Origin: Lepas anatifera
Lineage: Eukaryota; Arthropoda; Thecostraca; Lepadidae
NCBI GenBank assembly: GCA_034440635.1
Contig: JAOTON010001478.1
Location: forward strand, 1,550,001 to 1,614,000
Direction of reading: 5' to 3'
Length of the DNA: 64,000 bases
The notes beneath the pieces were generated by a model. It made no database searches, was not told the DNA's origin, and saw only the letters and a list, made by a program, of their open reading frames with translations. The position numbers and the translations under genes were made by a program. Positions 56,865-64,000 of this stretch are shown here, in pieces (the stretch's first letter is position 1; each line of letters begins with the position of its first letter).

Positions 56865-57720
56865 TCACCTGTGTATGGATGTGTTCATCCGCACGAGGTA
56901 CCGAGGAGGATTCAGGGGGCTAACAGAAGTGTGAGCCTCAGACCGATGTGCTGATGACCACCCCTGGGATGTGCTGTTTCCCCTTCCATACACTACCAGA
57001 GACCTTCTTCCTTCCAGTGAGGTTAACCAGCTCAACAACCTCTCAGCATTTGTGCCTGGTGGAATGACTACATACTGATGCTCGCTCGTCTTCCTCGCCC
57101 TGACCTGTCCATTTCTAGTGTGGTAGCTACCCACCATCTTTTGGCCCTTAGATCGGCTGGATTTTGAGCACATCTGCTCTGGGGCAGTGACACTCTATGA
57201 ACTATGAGTGCATTTTTGTCACTTTTCACTTGGTCGAATCTGGCATCGTAGATTGAGTTTCGTATCAATATCATTGAATTTGATGATGACTCTGTTTTTG
57301 TCTGAAGTCTATGGCATGCCTTGATGTCACTGTTTTTTAACTCTATGCCTAATTTAGACTTGATCAGCTTTGTTGCTACAGCTCGGGTTTGAGGTGGAGT
57401 TTCCCTTCTCAGGGTTTGGAACACGCCACCGCTGAGGATCAAACAATCTTGCCTACCATGTTGTTCATTACTTTCCACAAGGCAAAAAGCTGTCCAATAT
57501 GTGCATTCATGCGGTCAAAATCATGTTTGAGCTGTGCATACTTCTCCTGCATGGCTACCTTTTCTTCTTTCAGCTGAGTAATCTCATTCTTAAGCCTGCT
57601 GTCTCATGTTCTATCAGACTTAGAATCTCTGACTTTTCCATTTGAAATTCTCTGACTCCCTCCCTTCGGCTTTTATCTCTAATTGTCAATGAGGTTGTTT
57701 TTCACTAGGCACAAATTAAT
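56865..57720 (-). pseudogene. Non-LTR retrotransposon ORF1-like protein (frameshifted)
   Basis: On the minus strand there is a charged coiled-coil stretch (SRLKNEITQLKEEKVAMQEK, about 57,590-57,530). After a frame change comes an RNA-binding-type domain: ESNEQHGRQDCLILSG, KLGIELKNSDIKACHRLQ, SNSMILIRNSIYDARFDQV (57,478-57,220). A second frame change leads to SYHTRNGQVRARKTSEHQ (near 57,120), resembling the C-terminal part of the same family. This order is typical of ORF1 chaperone proteins of invertebrate CR1-like and related elements, which coat element RNA. At least two frameshifts make it non-functional. It lies upstream, in the same orientation, of the ORF2 remnant at 52.2-55.2 kb, but 1.6 kb of unrelated DNA separates them, so common origin is uncertain. 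Confidence 0.75.
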
Positions 57721-58280
57721 GCCCTAATGATCGCAATGCCTCAATGCAATGCCTCGAGCTTACCAACCGTGCTGGCGGCGTTCGTGGCGCACTAATCCCT
57801 ACTCTCCAACACTTCATAAACGACAATTACTTGAAAATATAACGATATCACTAGGCTACTTTCGAAAATACACCTTTAAAATTATTTTAACTATTTGGAC
57901 ACACGAGAAACCCGAATATTATAAACTATAAGCTCAAATCTTCAAGAGCACCACAAACACACGTCCAGCCGATCTGGCACCTAGAGGCATCGCTTCCCCA
58001 AGTTGTAATTTTTGTTGCATGTTCGGGGTTCTGAATCAAAAACATAGAATTTGTTTTATTGCCGAAATGGGGTGATTTCGAAGGACTCCTTCAGGATGTG
58101 AAGGGTGGTCCGACCTGTGCACTCACTTTCAAACTAATAGTCGTGCGGACATTTAATCCAGGAGGCTCTGAGCGGGACAAATTAGGCAGGAAACGATTTC
58201 TCAACAACATCTTCACAATTCCTTTTTGGCCAAAATTACTCACGGTTATGAAACCCCCCTTTAAACTATGCCGGTAAGTG
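57721..58280. other. No gene recognised; left flank of E3
   Basis: A 72-codon frame (58,059-58,274) has no recognised domain. It is followed by CCGGTAAGTG, which resembles a splice donor but is probably chance. Confidence 0.45.
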
Positions 58281-58439
58281 GCTCATCCCATAGGCGTAGG
58301 AACCGGGGGGCCAGGGGGGCCACTGGCCCCCCCACTTTTCAGTGATGGGCCCCCGCAACGGAGATAAGAATATCAAGAACTGTAATATCAAGCAAGAAAC
58401 TCTAATTGGCCCGATAGCTTGCCCCGGAACTCCGTTAAA

Positions 58440-59022
58440 CTTACCTGTACCCCTAAACTAAGTTGAGGTCATATGAGTCGATTTTAAGGTCCCCTGAGCT
58501 TCTGGGGGCCCCTGAACTGGTCTCTGATGCCATACGAGCTAATCTGGGCCCCTTGAGCTGAACTGAACGCCCCTGAGGTGGTTTGTGCAGCATGAACTGT
58601 TCTAGGATGCCTAAACTGAGCTAGGAGCCGTGACCTTGAACAGGGCCCTGTAAGTTGGCCAGGCCCTATATCCACCGACCTGGGGGCCCCTGAGCTGAGC
58701 TGGGACCGTACAGTTAATATTGCCCCTTGTGCTAATCTGGATTCCCTGTGATGCACAGAAGACCCTAAACTTATCTGAGGCCCCTGCACAGTGATAGGGC
58801 CCTGCCTTGAAATTGGGTTGTAAGCTTTAATTGAAACCCTGAACTGTTCTGAAACCCCATATATGCCGACAAGGGGCCCCTGGATGATCCGGGCCCTTAA
58901 GCTTATCTGGTCATCAGAGCTAATATTGGCCTCTGTGTTGAACTGAGAGCCCCTGAGATGGTCTGGGACCCCCTATAAGGCTTTACAGCCACTGACCACT
59001 GAGCTTGAATGGCCCCTTGAGA
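58440..59022. repeat. Minisatellite E, left part
   Basis: Degenerate ~20-bp units such as GGGCCCCTGAGCTGAGCTGG and GGGCCCCTTGAGCTGAACTG. Interrupted by E4 and resumed at 62,269. Confidence 0.85.
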
Positions 59023-59099
59023 TGTTCTGACAGTGGCGTAGCCAGGGGAGGGGTCCCTGGGGTCCGCGGACCCCCTTGGGCTGACCTTATGCACTAAAA

Positions 59100-61260
59100 A
59101 CACGACCATTGATCTCGGGGCCCCCTGAGCTTGGTCTCGGGGGCCCTCCCGAGCTTGGTCTCAGGAGGCCCCCGATAATCGGTATCGAGGGCTTCAGAAT
59201 ACCGAATATTGATCTTGGGGGATCCTTAGGTTCAGTCTCAGGGGGTCCCGAGCTTGGCCTCAGGGCCCCGAGCTTGGTCTCAAGGCCCCTCCCCTGAGCT
59301 CGGTCTCACGGGCCTTTCGATCTTGGTCTCACGGGCCTTTCGATTTTGGTCTCAGGGGCCCCGAGCTTGGTTTCAGGGCCCCCGAGCTTGGTCTCAGGGG
59401 CCCCGAGCTTGGTCTCAGGGCCCCCGAGCTTAGTCTCAGGGGACCCCCGAGCTTGGTCTCAGGGGTGCCCCCAAGATTGGTCTCAGGTCCCCCTCTCCCC
59501 AAGCTTAGTGTCAGGGGGCCCTCAAGCTTGGTCTCAGGGGGGCATCCGAGGGGTATCGGATGCATAAGGCTGACCGTATGCACTGGAAAACACCAGCATT
59601 GGTCTCGGAAACCCCTGATCTTGGTCTCAGGGGCTCCCGAGCTTGGTCGCAGGGGACCTCCGATCATCGGTATCGAGGGCTCTGGAATACCGAACATTGA
59701 TCTCGGGGGCCCCTGAGCTTAGTCTCAGGGGCCCCCGAGCTTGGTCTCACGGGCTTTCCGAGCTTGGTCTCAGGGGGCCCCCGATCATCGGTATCGAGGG
59801 CTCTGGAATACTGAACATTGATCTCGGGGGCCCCTGAGCTTGGTCTCAGGGGCCCCCGAACTTTGTCTCAGGGGACAACCGAGCTTGGTCTCGTGGACCT
59901 TTCGATGTTTGGTCTCATGGGCCTTTCGATCTTGGTCTCACGGGGTCTCGAGCTTGGTCTCAGGGAACCCCCGAGCTTGGTGTCAGGGGGCCCTCGAGCT
60001 TGGTCCCAGGGAGCATCCGAGCTTGGTCTCAGGGTCCCATCAAGCTTGGTCTCAGGGGCCCCCGAGCCTGGTCTCAGGGGTTCAGGGCCCCCTCGGGGTG
60101 CACCCGACTATTGATATCGAGAGACTCATGAGTGAGGCACGAGCATTGATCTCATGGACGCAGAGTTTGGTCTCAGGGGCCCCAAGCCTGGGTTCAGGAC
60201 CCCCGAGTATCGGCATTAAGGGACTCCAAAGTAACGAGCATTAGTCTCGGGGGGGGCTCGAAATATTGATCTTGAGGGCCCCGGAACATCGGTGTCAAGT
60301 TACTCCCGAGAAAAGCGCGAGCATGGGTCTAAGGGTGCCCCTGAGCCTGATCTAAGTGGGACCCCGAGCTTGGTCTTAGAAGCCCCCGGGCATTAGTATC
60401 AAAGGGCTCCGGAGTATTGGTCTGGGGGAGAAATTATTTTAGGGGCCTCCAAATGGTGATTTCGGAGGGCCCCCGAAAGTGTGGATGCAGTGGTGTAGCC
60501 AAGGGGGCCCTAGGCGTCCGCAGACCCCCTTGGGCCAATCTGAACCACTGCAAAGAATTCTCTGATCACGGGGCCCCCAGAGTCAGTCTCAGGGGCCCCT
60601 GAAGATTTGTTCTCAGGGCGTCCCGAGTCGGCCTCAAGGCCCCCGCCCTGAGAGTCAGTCTCAAGGCCCCCCGAAAGCAGATTTCGGGGGCCCCCAGAGG
60701 GTTGATCTCAGGGGCCCCAAAAGTCGGTATCAGAGGCCCCGGGAGTCTGTCTCAGGGGAGGTGAGGGGGGGGGCTGAGCTAGTCTCAGGGGCCCCAGAGA
60801 GTGGTTCTCAGGGCCTCGCAAAAGTCTATTTCAGGGGGGCCTCCGAGAGTCAGTCTCAGGAACGCCAAAGACTCAGTCTCAGAGTTGATTCCACCCCCCC
60901 CCGGGTGTTTGTCTCAGGGGCGCCCTAGAGTAAGTCTCAGAGGGCTGTTGGAAGTCATTCCCAGTCCCCCTCCCCCACCCCAAAGACAGCCTCAGGGGAC
61001 CCCAAGAGCTAATCTGGATGGCCACGATAGTCAGTCTCAGCCCCCCCCCTCCAGAGTAAATCTGGAGGGGGGCAATAATTAGTCTCAGAGGTGCTGCCGA
61101 ATAACTAATCTCAGGAGCCCCGAGAGATTCTCAGGGGCCCCCAGTTTTGATCAAGAGGCGCCGTGAATCGTTCTCAGAGACCCCCTGAGATCTAATCAGG
61201 AGAGCGGCCGAAAATTAGCTTTGTGAGTGCCGCCAAGTGTTGGTCTTAGGTGGCCCCAGA
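59100..61260. repeat. Minisatellite D (unit ~20-22 bp) in E4
   Basis: The first part (to about 60,480) has GGGGCCCCGAGCTTGGTCTC units. The second has GGGGCCCCAGAGTCAGTCTC units. A longer block with CGGTATCGAGGGCTCTGGAA recurs near 59,670 and 59,790 (variant near 59,180). At 60,486 a second left-end copy (CAGTGGTGTAGCCAAGGGGG) separates the two halves. All long frames here are repeat translations. Confidence 0.9.
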
Positions 61261-61269
61261 GCTCGAATA

Positions 61270-62180
61270 AGAAATTTCAAAATCATATGCCTCGGAAAAA
61301 ATGTATCTACCCCTATTGCGTACTAAAAAAAAACAAATTGAAACATGTCCATCACGCACCATTATCGAGGGAAAGGCAGAAATTAAACTAATTTTACCAT
61401 AAGAGCAAATCGAACAGGGAATTTGGCTCTTCAGTCAATTTTTAATCCATAAGCTTAACACCAATAACTACATTCCTAAATATTCTGAAATAAACAACCT
61501 TCAAATGTTTTCGTAGGAAACCAGACAAACAAGGGTAATGACAGAAATCGATGAGCATAATCCTCAAAGGAAAAATAGGTATGAAAGGTTGAAAATAACA
61601 ATGACAGAGAGATCCAAGGCGATAGATATCTCAGGCGCCTTTTGTCTTGGTAATTTGCTCGTTTACAAGATAGCAAGGGTAAGAAAGTAACTGGATCTCA
61701 ACAGGATCTATCGACGGAATAGAGGTTACGTAACGTTCGGGACACACTACATGTCCTTTGTATTTTTTCGTTTTTTTCCGTTTCTTTTGAAATTTCCTGA
61801 TTAAAGAGTTCATGGATTCGACACCGGGAAATAATTGCTAATCATTTCCCGTAGAAGATAATTTCTACGTACTCAAAACGACTGACCTTCAATAACTTCA
61901 TGTCTGATTACCAGAGTGAATTGAGGTAGACTCGGGTGTAACATCATGCGCGCATCAACATTGAACTTCCCGAAATATGACACAAACCTGTTATTATAGC
62001 CACGCTACCATATAAGGTATGGGCCATCCTTAATATTTGATGACCTTAGTTTACCAACATTTGGTCGGATCGAAAAAATCAAGCTATAAACAAAATAAGA
62101 ATAAATGCTTAAAAAGGCACAACAAAATTTCCTTCGTGTGAATGTTAAAATACTATACAAAAGATATAAAAGATGGGCCC
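61270..62180. other. Unique AT-rich part of E4, no gene recognised
   Basis: No long frame or motif is recognised. It precedes the right terminus (GACGGTAGTCGGACCCCTCC then CCTGGCTACGCCACTG). Confidence 0.5.
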
Positions 62181-62268
62181 CAGTTACTAAGAGGACCCCC
62201 GGTCTGGGGCCCCCGACGGTAGTCGGACCCCTCCTTGGCCGAATCCTGGCTACGCCACTGTGTTCTGA

Positions 62269-62830
62269 GACTCTATATCAGACACCCTGGGACACCCTAA
62301 GCCTAGCTGGGGCCCTGAGCTAATCTGGGTATCCCTGTGCTTAACTGGGGCCCCTGATCTGGTATGGGAGCCCTGAACTCTTCTAAGGTCCCTGGGCTAA
62401 GCTGGGGCCGTGAGCTTGAAGGGAGCCCCCTGAGCTGGTATGAGAGGGGACCCTATATCAGCCGATCTGGGCCCCTGAGCTGAGCTGGCCTGTGCTGAAC
62501 AAGAGCCCTGAGCTGGTCTGGGGCCCCTGAACTGTTCTAGCGTCATTAAGCTAAGCTGGGATCCGTGAGTTGAACAAGCCCCTTGAGCTGTTTTGAGACC
62601 CTACATAAGTTGACCTGGGGACCCCCGAGCTGAACCGGGCCCCTAAGCTAATCTGGCACCCTGTGCGAATCTGGGGGCTCCACTGTGATGAGCTTCTAGG
62701 GGTCCTGTGCTTATGTAGGGTCCCTTGATAAGCTGGTCCCGAGGCTAATGCACTGGTCTGGGCCCTTGAGCTGACTGATCTAGGTTCCTGAGCCATGGTT
62801 TGGACCTTGGGGCCCTCCGATATAATTTGG
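62269..62830. repeat. Minisatellite E, right part
   Basis: Same CCCCTGAGCTGATCTGG-type units as 58,440-59,022; the array was split by E4. It ends just before the internal second left-end copy of E3. Confidence 0.85.
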
Positions 62831-62844
62831 CGGCCCCTGGGCGG

Positions 62845-62945
62845 CATAGACATAGGAACCGGGGGTGAGGGGGATACTGCCCCCCTTTTGAGGTGGGCCC
62901 CCGCAACGTATATGCAAATATCAGCAAGTACGCTGCCTACAAGCC
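62845..62945 (+). repeat. Second, internal copy of the E3 left end
   Basis: CATAGACATAGGAACCGGGG followed by GGGCCCCCGCAACGTATATG parallels 58,289-58,385 (CATAGGCGTAGGAACCGGGG, GGGCCCCCGCAACGGAGATA). No separate target duplication was found, so it is read as a partial duplicate. Confidence 0.65.
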
Positions 62946-63049
62946 CCTGGAGGAGGAGCGCTTCGTGAAAAAACCAAGGCACCTACTACCCGAGTGTTTC
63001 CAAATGAGTCCCGAGAACTGGTCCCAATCAAACTCCATCCCATATCAAT

Positions 63050-63295
63050 CCCAACACAAAGCATGAATCGGATACGGACCCCGCATCAAATGCCGAGCAA
63101 CAGTCGTCCCTGAGCCATAGAAAGGCGTGACGTCCTTCCATGCCAGGGTTATATGGCGTCGCTAACTCTTTCCCTGTTGCGAGGGATTTCTTGGGAGTCA
63201 AATTGCTCCTTGCACAAGGAATCTGCCGTGCCTTAAACCCGGGTTGGTCGCGTGGAAAGCAAGGTTGCTAACCACTATATCACCACGCCCACACC
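63050..63295 (-). repeat. tRNA-derived SINE-like sequence
   Basis: On the minus strand from about 63,294: GGGCGTGGTGATATAGTGGT, with an A-box-like TGATATAGTGGTTAGC, then CTTTCCACGCGACC and a B-box-like CGGGTTTAAGGC (near 63,240). This matches the layout of tRNA-Val/Asp-like genes (TATAGTGGTTA, CACGCGA, GGTTCRANNC), but the acceptor stem is lost and ~170 bp of non-tRNA sequence follows, as in SINEs. The 3' limit is uncertain. Confidence 0.6.
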
Positions 63296-63943
63296 TCCAC
63301 AGCATCACAAAGCTGGCCATCAAGTACCTACATTGCACTTGCAGTCATGCTGGGGCTCTGCATTTTAGGCATCGAAATATAGCTAGACGTATTTATTGTG
63401 ATCAGCCTTTACCTAAATAAATCTCTAATGATGGAAAGAAGGGATCCGTAACAGCCTAAATAAATGTTCCCATTTTTTTCATTAAATAAGCAAAATGTTG
63501 ATTAGGCATAGCGAAGTGAGGCTGTTTGGTATCAAAGCATTGTCTGTAGTTTTCTAAACAGTTTTTAATTTTGTAAATGTGATAAAAGGGCCTAAACATC
63601 TAAAAATATAAGAAACGCACTCGTAGTAAAAAATGATTGAAATCCTCCAAAAGAGCTTAAAAATGTATTTCGTATTTTAACAGGGTCTAGTTAAAAAAAT
63701 GTTTTTTTGCATTTTACTATGATTTATTAGATCATAATAGGTACAAATCAAAATCATAGGGCAAAATTTAATTCCTCAATTTTCCATACGTTGGCATCCT
63801 AGTGTGCATGCGTGCCTTATTGACACCTAACGATCTAACTAATTTTTTTATAATTATGGGCTCCCATGGACTGGGGCCCCCCTTGAGGTGGGCCCCCTCT
63901 AAGGTTGCCCCCCCCCACTTTTCAAACCGTTCCTACGCCCCTG
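63296..63943. other. Right end of E3, no gene recognised
   Basis: AT-rich sequence followed by GGGGCCCCCCTTGAGGTGGG-type G/C runs and the right terminus TTCCTACGCCCCTG. The last 57 bases of the window are flanking DNA without a recognised feature. Confidence 0.5.
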
Positions 63944-64000
63944 GCTCATCCTTACTCTGCAGATATAGAAAGAATGCCTACGTTTCGCAGAGGTGCAGAA

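Larger units (their letters stand above)
59023..62268. mobile_element. E4: 3,230-bp hAT-like element nested in E3
   Basis: The element spans 59,031-62,260. Both ends are CAGTGGCGTAGCCAGG (16-bp perfect inverted repeat) and share GGAGGGGTCC a little further in. TGTTCTGA is duplicated at 59,023-59,030 and 62,261-62,268. The minisatellite of E3 continues on both sides. The left two-thirds of E4 is minisatellite D; the right third is unique and AT-rich. No transposase. Confidence 0.95.
58281..63951. mobile_element. E3: 5,655-bp hAT-like element with perfect 8-bp duplication
   Basis: The element spans 58,289-63,943. Left end CATAGGCGTAGGAACCG, complement of right end CAGGGGCGTAGGAACGG. GCTCATCC is duplicated at 58,281-58,288 and 63,944-63,951. 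The body is a CCCCTGAGCTGATCTGG-type minisatellite interrupted by E4, plus unique sequence with a SINE-like copy. A second copy of the left end (CATAGACATAGGAACCGGGG, 62,845) shows internal rearrangement. No transposase. Confidence 0.88.

Noticed and set aside
52215..57720. ORF1 remnant (56.9-57.7 kb) and ORF2 remnant (52.2-55.2 kb) as one element.
   Set aside because: Same strand and right order, but 1.6 kb of unrecognised DNA lies between; left as possible, not asserted.
58484..60244. Open frames of 70-134 codons on both strands in minisatellites D and E.
   Set aside because: Repeat-derived, low complexity, and mirrored on opposite strands.
62845..63943. A separate short element starting at the internal E3-like left end.
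   Set aside because: The 8 bases before it (CTGGGCGG) do not match those after 63,943, whereas the outer left end does.
58059..63962. CCG|GTAAGT before E3 and CTCTGCAG after it could be a donor and acceptor that splice E3 out of a gene, with the frame staying open.
   Set aside because: Without E3 the intron would be only 26 bp, the frame has no recognised domain, and such signals are common by chance.

Overview
This window is animal DNA and appears to hold no intact host gene. The evidence is BEL/Pao and Ty3/gypsy pol fragments, CR1/L2-like non-LTR reverse transcriptases, a pogo-type transposase tail, Helitron-like termini, and many hAT-like elements with 8-bp target duplications. BEL/Pao elements are restricted to metazoans; an invertebrate, possibly an arthropod, is plausible, but the species cannot be read from the sequence. 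Almost every part can be explained as a transposon, a piece of one, or a tandem array carried inside one.

Layout. 1-1.6 kb: 3' end of a BEL/Pao element (integrase plus C-terminal domain, polypurine tract, start of a 3' LTR). 1.6-4.3 kb: hairpin-rich DNA, a gypsy RNase H/integrase fragment (minus), a 142-bp hAT-like MITE with target duplication, and the tail of a pogo-like transposase. 5.66-6.5 kb: a non-coding TTAA-flanked element rich in AGGTCA/TGACCT half-sites. 8,714-26,918: an 18.2-kb block of three to four head-to-tail Helitron-like elements on the minus strand, filled with 150-158-bp tandem repeats and hairpin modules. A closely related uninterrupted copy of its target survives at about 39.21 kb.

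27.5-35.9 kb: an 8.4-kb hAT-like element (E1) with perfect 8-bp target duplication, carrying a 3-kb foldback structure and a 20-21-bp minisatellite. 36.0-38.0 kb: a palindromic nest of two inverted TTAAAGGG-type MITEs around another TTAA element, one MITE holding a 199-bp insertion. 38.0-45.4 kb: a GGGGCGGCA...ATCAGCCA minisatellite split by a 5,982-bp hAT-like element (E2), which holds a 509-bp hAT element and another minisatellite with a 375-bp higher-order period.

46.5-48.4 kb: a frameshifted CR1/L2-like reverse transcriptase (plus). 49.3-49.9 kb: a 98-bp tandem repeat whose units keep stem-loops through mostly paired substitutions. 52.2-55.2 kb: a second, heavily broken CR1/L2-like ORF2 (minus). 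56.9-57.7 kb: a broken ORF1 (minus). 58.3-63.9 kb: a 5,655-bp hAT-like element (E3) with a 3,230-bp one (E4) nested inside, both with perfect 8-bp duplications and full of minisatellite, and near its right end a tRNA-derived SINE-like sequence.

The most unusual theme is large non-autonomous hAT-like elements whose bodies are largely ~20-bp minisatellites resembling their own terminal repeats, together with tandem Helitrons carrying ~155-bp arrays. No transposase for either group lies in the window, so mobilisation in trans is inferred.
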